In this document: positions 57,097-64,000 of the stretch, one piece after another
Position numbering within the stretch: position 1 is the stretch's first letter
Layout of the letters: the number at the start of each line of letters is the position of its first letter
NCBI RefSeq assembly: GCF_003063505.1
Contig: NZ_NERW01000002.1
Span: 372,001 to 436,000, forward strand
Reading direction: 5' to 3'
DNA: 64,000 nt
Origin: Limnohabitans sp. T6-20
GTDB lineage: Bacteria > Pseudomonadota > Gammaproteobacteria > Burkholderiales > Burkholderiaceae_C
Program-made: the position numbers and the translations under genes
The notes under the pieces: generated by a model
Seen by the model: only the letters and a program-made list of their open reading frames with translations
Told to the model about the DNA's origin: nothing
Databases searched by the model: none

Positions 57097-57885
57097 ATGA
57101 ATCCTTTTTCTCACAGTTGGTTGCGGCCAGAGTGGCCTGCGCCACCCCGGGTGCGGGCCGTGATGACCGACCGACGCGGCGGTGCCTCACAGGCCCCATG
57201 GGACAGCATGAATCTCGGTGACCATGTGGGCGATCACATGCCCAGCGTTCAAACCAACCGCCAGCGCTTGCGGGATGCCATCGGTGTTCGGCCTGTTTTT
57301 CTCAAGCAAGTGCATGGCGCTGACACCATCGTGCTGGATGCGTCCAGCCAGGATGGCGCAGAGGCCGATGCGTGTCTGACCACCGGCACACAGGTCGCTT
57401 GCACCATCATGGTGGCGGATTGTTTACCTGTGTTGATGTGTGATGCTTCCGGGCGTTGGGTGGCGGCTGCGCATGCCGGTTGGCGGGGTTTGGCGGGTGT
57501 CCATGGCACAGGGGTGCTGGAAAGTTTGCTGAACGCTTCGTCTTTGTCGGGTACGGCGCGTGAAGACGTTTTGGTGTGGCTGGGCCCTTGTATTGGCCCC
57601 CAAGCCTTTGAGGTGGGGCCGGAAGTCATGGCGGCTTTTTGTGCCGATGATGACCAAGCCGCCGTGTTTTTCAAAGCTGTGGGCAACGAAAAATGGTTGG
57701 CCGATTTGGCGGGTCTGGCCAGGTTGCGCCTGCATCGCTTGGGCGTGCAAGCGGTGTTTGGCAACGACAGTGAGCCTGCTTGGTGTACTTTTATCCAGAA
57801 CTCAAGGTTCTTTTCGCACCGCCGGGACAGCCGGGTCCTCGGGCAGTCCGGGCGCATGGCCGCCTGCATCTGGCTGGCCGACTGA
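57097..57885 (+). CDS. pgeF: Polyphenol oxidase/laccase-domain protein (PgeF/YfiH family)
   Basis: A 262-residue single-domain protein of the LACC1/YfiH family, once called multicopper oxidase. Characterised members act as purine-nucleoside phosphorylases, or in E. coli remove wrongly inserted L-Ser from UDP-MurNAc peptides. Zinc-site motifs are KQVHGADTIVLD, MVADCLPVLMCD and AAAHAGWRGLAGVHGTG. The last 84 nt overlap the opposite-strand 100-residue gene. Confidence 0.92.
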   Translation: MNPFSHSWLRPEWPAPPRVRAVMTDRRGGASQAPWDSMNLGDHVGDHMPSVQTNRQRLRDAIGVRPVFLKQVHGADTIVLDASSQDGAEADACLTTGTQVACTIMVADCLPVLMCDASGRWVAAAHAGWRGLAGVHGTGVLESLLNASSLSGTAREDVLVWLGPCIGPQAFEVGPEVMAAFCADDDQAAVFFKAVGNEKWLADLAGLARLRLHRLGVQAVFGNDSEPAWCTFIQNSRFFSHRRDSRVLGQSGRMAACIWLAD

Positions 57886-58104
57886 TTCGGGCATCGCTTG
57901 CTGGCTTGTCGAGGCTTCTTCCGCCTGACGCCGGGCTTTGCGCCGCAAAGGAGTCCCCATCAAGTAGGCCACCAAAGACATGGGCACCAAGCCATACAGC
58001 AAGAACGTGATGATTGCGCCCATCACCGTTCCTTGCGTACTAAAGGCCTCGACCAAGGCCATCAGCAAGGTGACGTAAAGCCAAGCCAAAATGATCAAAT
58101 ACAT
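57802..58104 (-). CDS. Small inner-membrane protein of unknown function
   Basis: A 100-residue protein with two transmembrane helices (MYLIILAWLYVTLLMALVEA and GAIITFLLYGLVPMSLVAYL) and a basic, then Ala/Pro-rich cytoplasmic tail (RRKARRQAEEASTSQQ). No domain recognised. It starts 89 nt from the divergent phaC start and its C-terminal third overlaps the 3' end of pgeF. Membrane-protein composition makes a real gene likely; the ribosome binding site is weak. Confidence 0.7.
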   Translation of the reverse strand: MYLIILAWLYVTLLMALVEAFSTQGTVMGAIITFLLYGLVPMSLVAYLMGTPLRRKARRQAEEASTSQQAMPESVGQPDAGGHAPGLPEDPAVPAVRKEP

Positions 58105-58137
58105 TTTTTTAGTCTTTGTAATTTAGGCGACATCAAA

Positions 58138-58167
58138 TTGACAGATACTGAACGCAGTCCATATCAA
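58138..58167 (+). promoter_or_regulatory. phaC promoter
   Basis: TTGACA (58138-58143) with TATCAA (58162-58167) at 18 bp. A ribosome binding site AGGAG is at 58182-58186, 7 nt before the phaC ATG. Confidence 0.65.
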
Positions 58168-58193
58168 AAAAACAATTTAGCAGGAGACAAAGC

Positions 58194-59912
58194 ATGAGCG
58201 CTTCCACGCCAGAATTCTGGGCCCAAATGAGCGAGGGCTTTCAACAAAACCTGTCCAAAAGCTGGGGCCAGGCCATGCAGCATTTTCAGACCATCGACTT
58301 GGGTGGGCTGAAGCCCGGTGCTGATTCTGCGGCACCGCAGCTCAAATTCTCGTCTGAAAAGCTCCAGACGCTGCAAGGGCAGTACTTCAAAGACGCTTCT
58401 GAGTTGTGGAATCAGAGCTTGCACAACAGTTTGCAGGTCAAAGACCGCCGCTTTTCCGGCGAGGCCTGGGCCTCCAACCCGGTGGCAGCATTCAACGCGG
58501 CCACCTATTTGCTCAACGCTCGCACCCTGATGGGCTTGGCCGATGCGGTGGATGCCGACGAAAAAACCCGCACCCGGATTCGCTTCGCCATTGAGCAGTG
58601 GGTGGCCGCTGCCGCACCCAGCAACTTTTTGGCCTTCAACGCCGAAGCGCAAAAGAAAGCGGTTGAAACCAAAGGCGAGAGCATTGCCAAAGGCGTGCAA
58701 AACCTGATGCACGACATGCAGCAAGGCCATGTTTCGATGACCGATGAAAGCCTGTTCGAGGTGGGCAAAAACGTGGCCACCACCGAAGGCGCGGTGGTGT
58801 TTGAGAACGAATTCTTCCAGCTCATCGAGTACAAGCCACTCACGGCCAAGGTCTATGAAAAGCCGTTCTTGTTGATCCCGCCTTGCATCAACAAGTTCTA
58901 CATCCTTGACCTGCAGCCCGAAAATTCGTTCATCCGCTACGCCGTCAGCCAGGGACATCGCACCTTTGTGGTCAGCTGGCGCAACCCCGATGAATCGATG
59001 GCCCAAAAAACCTGGGACGATTACATCGAGCAAGCTGCCATCAAAGCCATTACCACGGTGCAAGACATCACCGGCGCGCCCAAGATCAACGCTTTGGGCT
59101 TCTGTGTGGGCGGCACCATCTTGTCCACCGCGCTGGCGGTGTTGGCTGCGCGTGGCGAAAAGCCCGTGGCCAGCGCCACCTTCCTCACCACCCTGATCAA
59201 TTTCACAGACACCGGCATCCTAGACGTGTTCATCGACGACAACTTCGTCAAGTTCCGTGAAATGCAAATGGGCCAAGGCGGGCTGCTCAAAGGTCAGGAC
59301 CTGGCTTCCACATTCAGCTTCCTGCGGCCCAATGACCTGGTCTGGAACTACGTGGTGGGCAACTACCTCAAGGGCGAGACCCCACCCCCGTTCGATTTGC
59401 TTTACTGGAACAGCGATTCGACCAACTTGCCCGGTCCGTTTTACGCTTGGTACCTGCGCAACACTTATCTGGAAAACAACCTGGTCAAACCCCGCAAGGT
59501 CAAGGTCTGCGGCGAAGCGATTGACCTGGGCAAGGTCGACATGCCCGTCTACATCTACGGCTCGCGCGAAGACCACATCGTGCCGATCGGTGGCTCTTAT
59601 GCCAGCACACAGGTGCTGCCCGGCAAGAAGCGTTTTGTCATGGGTGCCTCGGGTCACATTGCTGGCGTGATCAACCCGCCAGCGGCCAAAAAGCGCAGCC
59701 ACTGGCTGAGCGACAGCAGCAAATTCCCAGCCGATGTGAACGAGTGGATCGCTGGTGCCAAAGAGCAGCCGGGCAGCTGGTGGACCGACTGGTCGGATTG
59801 GCTCAAAAGCCATGCGGGCAAGCAAATTGCTGCGCCCAAAACTTACGGCAAAGCCAGCAAATTCAAAGCCATCGAAGCAGCCCCAGGCCGCTACGTGAAG
59901 GCCAAAGCCTGA
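58194..59912 (+). CDS. phaC: Class I poly(3-hydroxyalkanoate) synthase
   Basis: Polymerises (R)-3-hydroxybutyryl-CoA on storage granules. The 572-residue protein has the lipase-like box GFCVGG with catalytic C304, preceded by VSWRNPDESMAQKTWDDYIE, and a C-terminal SGHIAGVINPP containing the catalytic His region. Length fits class I synthases, which need no partner subunit. First gene of phaC-phaA-phaB, with a good promoter and AGGAG. Confidence 0.96.
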   Translation: MSASTPEFWAQMSEGFQQNLSKSWGQAMQHFQTIDLGGLKPGADSAAPQLKFSSEKLQTLQGQYFKDASELWNQSLHNSLQVKDRRFSGEAWASNPVAAFNAATYLLNARTLMGLADAVDADEKTRTRIRFAIEQWVAAAAPSNFLAFNAEAQKKAVETKGESIAKGVQNLMHDMQQGHVSMTDESLFEVGKNVATTEGAVVFENEFFQLIEYKPLTAKVYEKPFLLIPPCINKFYILDLQPENSFIRYAVSQGHRTFVVSWRNPDESMAQKTWDDYIEQAAIKAITTVQDITGAPKINALGFCVGGTILSTALAVLAARGEKPVASATFLTTLINFTDTGILDVFIDDNFVKFREMQMGQGGLLKGQDLASTFSFLRPNDLVWNYVVGNYLKGETPPPFDLLYWNSDSTNLPGPFYAWYLRNTYLENNLVKPRKVKVCGEAIDLGKVDMPVYIYGSREDHIVPIGGSYASTQVLPGKKRFVMGASGHIAGVINPPAAKKRSHWLSDSSKFPADVNEWIAGAKEQPGSWWTDWSDWLKSHAGKQIAAPKTYGKASKFKAIEAAPGRYVKAKA

Positions 59913-59941
59913 TTTTTACTTATCCAATGGAGACTTGAAAA

Positions 59942-61123
59942 ATGGAAGACATCGTCATCGTTTCGGCTGCCCGCACTGCTGTGGGCAAGTTTGGCGGCTC
60001 ACTCGCCAAAACCCCGGCCACCGAGTTGGGTAGCATCGTCATCAAAGGGTTGCTGGAACGCAGCGGCCTGCCAGTGGACGCCATCGGTGAAGTCATCATG
60101 GGCCAGGTGTTGGCCGCTGGTGTGGGCCAAAACCCCGCCCGCCAAGCCATGATGAAAGCCGGTGTGGCCAAGGAAACCCCGGCGCTGACCATCAACGCCG
60201 TGTGCGGCTCGGGCCTGAAGGCCGTGATGCTGGCGGCACAGGCCGTGGCTTGGGGTGACAGCGAAATCGTGATCGCTGGTGGCCAGGAAAACATGAGTGC
60301 CAGCCCGCATGTGCTGAACGGCAGCCGTGACGGCCAGCGCATGGGCGACTGGAAGATGACCGACACCATGATCGTGGACGGTCTGTGGGACGTCTACAAC
60401 CAATACCACATGGGCATCACCGCCGAAAACGTGGCCAAGGCCCACGGCATCACACGCGAAATGCAGGACGCTTTGGCAGCAGGAAGCCAGCGCAAGGCAG
60501 CAGTCGCGCAAGAAGCGGGCAAGTTCAAGGACGAAATCGTTGACGTGCTGATCCCTCAGCGCAAGGGCGATGCCTTGGTCTTCAACACCGACGAATTCAT
60601 CAACAAGAAAACCAGCGCCGAGGTATTGGCTGGTCTGCGCCCCGCCTTTGACAAAGCCGGTAGCGTCACTGCTGGCAATGCCTCAGGCATCAACGACGGC
60701 GCCGCCGCTGTGATGGTCATGACTGCCAAAAAAGCCGCAGCCTTGGGCCTCAAGCCCCTGGCGCGCATCGCCGCTTTCGGCACCAGTGGCCTGGACCCTG
60801 CACACATGGGCATGGGCCCCGTGCCCGCATCGCAAAAGGCGCTGGCCCGCGCGGGCTGGAAAGCTCAAGACGTGGACCTGTTCGAGCTGAACGAAGCCTT
60901 TGCCGCGCAAGCTTGCGCCGTGAACCAGGCGCTGGACATTGATCCGGCCAAGGTCAACGTCAACGGCGGCGCGATTGCCATTGGTCACCCCATCGGTGCA
61001 TCTGGTTGCCGCATTTTGGTGACTTTGCTGCATGAGATGCAGCGCAGCAACGCCAAAAAGGGCCTGGCCGCTTTGTGCATCGGCGGCGGCATGGGCGTGT
61101 CGCTGGCGGTTGAACGGGTTTAA
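59942..61123 (+). CDS. phaA: Acetyl-CoA acetyltransferase (beta-ketothiolase)
   Basis: Condenses two acetyl-CoA to acetoacetyl-CoA, supplying the polymer pathway. The 393-residue thiolase has C88 in NAVCGSGLKAVM, the NEAFAAQ motif, GGAIAIGHPIGASGCRIL with the catalytic His, and CIGGGMGV with the second Cys. It is 29 nt behind phaC. Confidence 0.95.
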   Translation: MEDIVIVSAARTAVGKFGGSLAKTPATELGSIVIKGLLERSGLPVDAIGEVIMGQVLAAGVGQNPARQAMMKAGVAKETPALTINAVCGSGLKAVMLAAQAVAWGDSEIVIAGGQENMSASPHVLNGSRDGQRMGDWKMTDTMIVDGLWDVYNQYHMGITAENVAKAHGITREMQDALAAGSQRKAAVAQEAGKFKDEIVDVLIPQRKGDALVFNTDEFINKKTSAEVLAGLRPAFDKAGSVTAGNASGINDGAAAVMVMTAKKAAALGLKPLARIAAFGTSGLDPAHMGMGPVPASQKALARAGWKAQDVDLFELNEAFAAQACAVNQALDIDPAKVNVNGGAIAIGHPIGASGCRILVTLLHEMQRSNAKKGLAALCIGGGMGVSLAVERV

Positions 61124-61242
61124 AACCCTGCGCGCTCAAGTTGCGTTTGTTGGCGCACTGCCCAGCTGTATAGGGTTGTCAACAATGCGGAGTTTGAGCG
61201 GGCTTCATTGATTTCACTTCACTCATAACAAGGAGACAAACC

Positions 61243-61980
61243 ATGAGTCAAAAAGTAGCTTACGTCACAGGTGGTATGGGCGGTATCGGTACCGCGATCT
61301 GCCAACGCCTTCACCAGGAGGGCTTCAAGGTCATCGCCGGTTGCGGCCCGACCCGTGACTACAACAAATGGCTGGACGAACAAAAAGCGCTGGGCTTCAC
61401 TTTCTACGCATCGGTCGGCAACGTCGGTGACTGGGATTCCACGGTCGAGGCTTTTAGCAAAGCCAAAGCCGAGCACGGCAGCATTGATGTGCTGGTCAAC
61501 AACGCCGGCATCACCAAGGACCGCATGTTCCTGAAGATGACGCGGGAAGATTGGCAAGCCGTCATGAACACCAACCTGGACTCCATGTTCAACGTGACCA
61601 AGCAAGTGGTTGCTGACATGGTGGAAAAAGGCTGGGGCCGCATCATCAACATCAGCTCGGTCAACGGTGAAAAAGGCCAGGCCGGCCAGACCAACTATTC
61701 GGCCGCCAAAGCCGGTATGCACGGTTTCTCGATGGCCTTGGCCCAAGAAATGGCCACCAAAGGCGTGACTGTGAACACGGTCTCACCCGGTTACATCGGC
61801 ACCGACATGGTCAACGCCATCCGTCCTGATGTGCTTGAAAAGATCGTGGCCACCGTGCCCGTCAAGCGTTTGGGCAAGCCCAGCGAGATTGCCTCCATCA
61901 TCGCCTGGATGGCGAGCGAAGATGGCGGTTACACCACAGGTGCCGACTTCGCCGTCAACGGTGGTTTGCACATGGGCTGA
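61243..61980 (+). CDS. phaB: NADPH-dependent acetoacetyl-CoA reductase
   Basis: Reduces acetoacetyl-CoA to (R)-3-hydroxybutyryl-CoA. The 245-residue SDR has TGGMGGIG (9-16), NNAG, and the catalytic Ser138/139-Tyr152-Lys156 in NISSVNGEKGQAGQTNYSAAK. AAGGAG precedes the ATG. The 119-nt gap after phaA could hold an extra promoter. No phaR follows. Confidence 0.95.
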   Translation: MSQKVAYVTGGMGGIGTAICQRLHQEGFKVIAGCGPTRDYNKWLDEQKALGFTFYASVGNVGDWDSTVEAFSKAKAEHGSIDVLVNNAGITKDRMFLKMTREDWQAVMNTNLDSMFNVTKQVVADMVEKGWGRIINISSVNGEKGQAGQTNYSAAKAGMHGFSMALAQEMATKGVTVNTVSPGYIGTDMVNAIRPDVLEKIVATVPVKRLGKPSEIASIIAWMASEDGGYTTGADFAVNGGLHMG

Positions 61981-62021
61981 TGCCTTTGCCTTTAGGCAAG
62001 ATCAGACTGGGCATCGCCCAC

Positions 62022-62049
62022 AAAAAAACCCGCCTCGGCGGGTTTTTTT
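62022..62049. terminator. Bidirectional terminator between phaB and qmcA
   Basis: Perfect 13-bp stem AAAAAAACCCGCC/GGCGGGTTTTTTT with a 2-nt loop (TC), giving T tracts on both strands. Confidence 0.92.
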
Positions 62050-62076
62050 GTGTCAGCGCGTCAGTGCGCCGTGGAT

Positions 62077-62997
62077 TCAGTGGCCTGCTTGCTTGCCCAC
62101 GCCCACCATCTGCATGGCCGAAGCGATCAGGCCCGACACCTCGGTCATGTTGCCGGGCACGATCAGCGTGGTTTTGGCGTCTTGCGCCACCTTGCCGTAG
62201 GCTTGTACCGCTTGTTCGGCGACTTTCAGCTGTACGGCTTGTTCGCCACCGGGCTGGCGTATGGCCGTGGCAATCCGTTCAATGGCTTGCGCAGTGGCGT
62301 TGGCCATTTCCATGATGGCAGCGGCATCGCCTTGCGCCTTGTTGATGGCGGCCTGTTTTTCGCCTTCAGAGCGGGCGATGAAGGCTTCGCGCTCGCCTGT
62401 GGCGATGTTGATCTGCTCCTGACGGCGACCTTCGGATGCCGCAATCAGGGCCCGTTTTTCGCGCTCAGCGGTGATCTGCGACTGCATGGCATGCAGAATT
62501 TCGTTCGGGGGCGTCAGGTCCTTGATTTCGTAGCGCAGCACTTTGACCCCCCAGTTCAGGGCCGCCTCGTCGATGGCCGCAACCACCTGCGCGTTGATGA
62601 TGTCGCGCTCTTCAAAGGTCTTGTCCAGTTCCAGCTTGCCGATCACGCTGCGCAGGCTGGTTTGCGCCAGCTGCGTGACGGCCGTGATGTAGTTCGAGGA
62701 CCCATAGCTGGCCAGTTTCGGGTCGGTCACCTGAAAGTACAGGATGCCGTCGACCTGCAATTGCGTGTTGTCACGCGTGATGCAAATCTGGCTGGGCACA
62801 TCCAGTGGAATTTCTTTGAGGCTGTGCTTCTGGATCACGTTGTCTACAAACGGCACCACAAAGTTCAGGCCGGGGGTGAGGCTGGCGTGGTATTTGCCCA
62901 AACGCTCCACGACCCAAGCGTGCTGCTGCGGCACCACCTTGACCGTTTTGATGACGAACAAGACGGCAATGACCAGAAAAAGAATGGCGATTTCCAT
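62077..62997 (-). CDS. qmcA: SPFH/band 7 membrane protein (QmcA/paraslipin type)
   Basis: A 306-residue stomatin-like protein: N-terminal membrane anchor (MEIAILFLVIAVLFVIKTVK), the SPFH domain (VPQQHAWVVERLGKYHASLT, then TRDNTQLQVDGILYFQVTDP) and a long Ala/Glu/Gln coiled coil (SEGRRQEQINIATGEREAFI). Such proteins form membrane microdomain oligomers and partner with NfeD proteins; an nfeD gene lies 28 nt upstream in the same operon. Confidence 0.93.
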   Translation of the reverse strand: MEIAILFLVIAVLFVIKTVKVVPQQHAWVVERLGKYHASLTPGLNFVVPFVDNVIQKHSLKEIPLDVPSQICITRDNTQLQVDGILYFQVTDPKLASYGSSNYITAVTQLAQTSLRSVIGKLELDKTFEERDIINAQVVAAIDEAALNWGVKVLRYEIKDLTPPNEILHAMQSQITAEREKRALIAASEGRRQEQINIATGEREAFIARSEGEKQAAINKAQGDAAAIMEMANATAQAIERIATAIRQPGGEQAVQLKVAEQAVQAYGKVAQDAKTTLIVPGNMTEVSGLIASAMQMVGVGKQAGH

Positions 62998-63025
62998 GTG
63001 AAGACTCCCTTTTTAAAAATGATGC

Positions 63026-63439
63026 TCAGATTTTTTCAAGCACCAGGCGGCTGCCTTGAATGCCTTGTATGCGGTGTGTACCGGGTGACGGTGTGTGAGC
63101 CGATGTGCAAACGGCTGTCCAGTTGGCCCCCCGGTGTTTGACCTGTGCAGTGCCGTTGGCATCCCAGGCGATCACTTCGACGGTTTCGCCGATGTCCAGG
63201 TGCAGCTCGGTCGGCACTTGAGCCTCGCGGCGCAGGCTTTTTTGCCGCCACAAGACGACCGCTGAGCCGCCAATCAGCGCCGCCGTCACCAGTTGGACGT
63301 TCAGCCCCATCCCCAAGTGGGCAGCCACCGCAGCTGCGGTGGCACCCATGGCCAGCATCAGCAAATAGAAGGTGCCGCTCATCAGCTCAGCGGCGACCAG
63401 CCCGCCTGTCACCAGCCACCAAATGCTTGTGTCGTTCAT
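63026..63439 (-). CDS. NfeD-family membrane protein
   Basis: A 137-residue protein with transmembrane segments (WWLVTGGLVAAELMSGTFYL, LLMLAMGATAAAVAAHLGMG, VQLVTAALIGGSAVVLW) and a C-terminal OB-fold (GETVEVIAWDANGTAQVKHR), the short NfeD form. It is co-transcribed with the SPFH gene, its usual partner. ATG 63439 has GGGGAG upstream; a 17-codon upstream extension is unsupported. Confidence 0.9.
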   Translation of the reverse strand: MNDTSIWWLVTGGLVAAELMSGTFYLLMLAMGATAAAVAAHLGMGLNVQLVTAALIGGSAVVLWRQKSLRREAQVPTELHLDIGETVEVIAWDANGTAQVKHRGANWTAVCTSAHTPSPGTHRIQGIQGSRLVLEKI

Positions 63440-63523
63440 GCGTTCTCCCCGTTGTTGAATCTGTCCATGCGACATGCTACCTTTTTGCAAAGGACCTGAC
63501 CTGCATGGACGCGCTTGGGCAAG

Positions 63524-63529
63524 GATAAT
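63524..63529 (+). promoter_or_regulatory. -10-like box before dusA
   Basis: GATAAT ends 7 bp before the dusA ATG, with no ribosome binding site, consistent with a leaderless message. The -35 region is weak. Confidence 0.45.
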
Positions 63530-63536
63530 CAGGCCT

Positions 63537-64000
63537 ATGCAATTCCCCGATACTCAACGCTGGCGCCTGTCCGTTGCGCCCATGATGGACTGGTCAGATA
63601 GACATTGCAGGTTTCTTCATCGCCTGCTGACCCGCCACACCTTGCTCTACACCGAGATGGTGACCACGGGTGCTTTGCGCCACGGCAGTGTGCAGCGGCA
63701 CCTGCGCTTCAACGCCGAAGAACACCCCGTGGCCCTGCAGCTGGGCGGCAGCGATGCGGCCGATTTGGCCCATGCCGCCAAGCTGGGGCAAGAGTGGGGT
63801 TACGACGAAATCAACCTGAACTGCGGCTGCCCCAGCGACCGCGTGCAGCGGGGCGTATTTGGCGCTTGCCTCATGAACGAGCCGCCCACCGTGGCCGATG
63901 GCGTCAAAGCCATGCTCGATGTGGTGGATGTGCCGGTGACGGTGAAGCACCGCATTGGCATCGACCGGATTGAAAGCTACGACTTCGTGCGCGATTTTGT
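63537..64000 (+). CDS. dusA: tRNA-dihydrouridine(20/20a) synthase DusA (partial, 3' end beyond window)
   Basis: A flavoenzyme that reduces uridines in the tRNA D-loop. The 154 codons present start MQFPDTQRWRLSVAPMMDWS and continue with DRHCRFLHRLLTRHTLLYTE, MVTTGALRHG and the catalytic-Cys segment NLNCGCPSDRVQRGVFGACL. These motifs match DusA rather than DusB or DusC. The frame is open at the right edge; a full DusA has about 330 residues. Confidence 0.95.
   Translation, partial: MQFPDTQRWRLSVAPMMDWSDRHCRFLHRLLTRHTLLYTEMVTTGALRHGSVQRHLRFNAEEHPVALQLGGSDAADLAHAAKLGQEWGYDEINLNCGCPSDRVQRGVFGACLMNEPPTVADGVKAMLDVVDVPVTVKHRIGIDRIESYDFVRDF

Overview
The window looks like a stretch of core chromosome from a betaproteobacterium of the order Burkholderiales, most likely family Comamonadaceae (Limnohabitans/Rhodoferax-like). 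This rests on moderately high GC, the repertoire (phaCAB, bpt next to aat, a zinc-free L31, DUF3106/DUF3619 behind an ECF sigma factor, dctPQM TRAP genes) and protein wording typical of that group. No species can be fixed from sequence reading alone. I see no tRNA, rRNA, CRISPR, prophage or insertion sequence.

Layout. 1-7 kb: mutS (cut by the left edge) behind suhB, divergent trmJ-cysE, then dnaG on the minus strand. 7-18 kb: an acyl-CoA ligase, a small Ala/Lys-rich exported protein, a Nudix hydrolase, a dctPQM TRAP transporter with a fumarylacetoacetase-fold hydrolase and a divergent MarR regulator, an ABM monooxygenase, a MATE exporter and an ArnT-like membrane protein. 18-25.5 kb: rpmE2, rho, trxA, a TIGR03862-type flavoprotein, a 97-residue unknown, the SRP RNA gene (minus strand), then dnaX-ybaB-recR. 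25.6-35 kb: an orphan NitT/TauT-type binding protein, the mltD-gloB / yafS-like-rnhA block known from E. coli, and an RND efflux adaptor-pump pair. 35-43.7 kb: moaA-mobA-moeA, an aldehyde dehydrogenase, ppa, a GNAT/FemAB-like protein, nadE-glnB. 43.7-47 kb: a minus-strand operon of ECF sigma factor, DUF3619, DUF3106, RDD, dgkA and LOG genes. 47-57 kb: ilvB-ilvH-ilvC, pssA, leuA with its own attenuator, a PBP7-type endopeptidase, an IclR regulator and the N-degron transferases aat-bpt. 57-64 kb: pgeF, phaC-phaA-phaB, qmcA-nfeD, and the 5' part of dusA.

Most genes are housekeeping. The branched-chain block (ilvBHC, leuA) converts pyruvate towards valine, isoleucine and leucine; phaCAB stores carbon as polyhydroxybutyrate; moaA-mobA-moeA builds molybdenum cofactor; nadE-glnB joins NAD synthesis to nitrogen sensing.

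The most interesting material lies outside the main reading frames. A 17-codon leader peptide with four consecutive Leu codons sits before leuA with mutually exclusive RNA helices. A run of nine A lies in dnaX exactly where the gamma subunit would end. The SRP RNA has swapped base pairs under an intact GGAA loop. REP-like palindromes with covarying stems sit between two convergent gene pairs. Strong operator palindromes lie next to dctP and marR. Several start codons have a -10-like box 6-8 bp upstream and no ribosome binding site, suggesting leaderless mRNAs.
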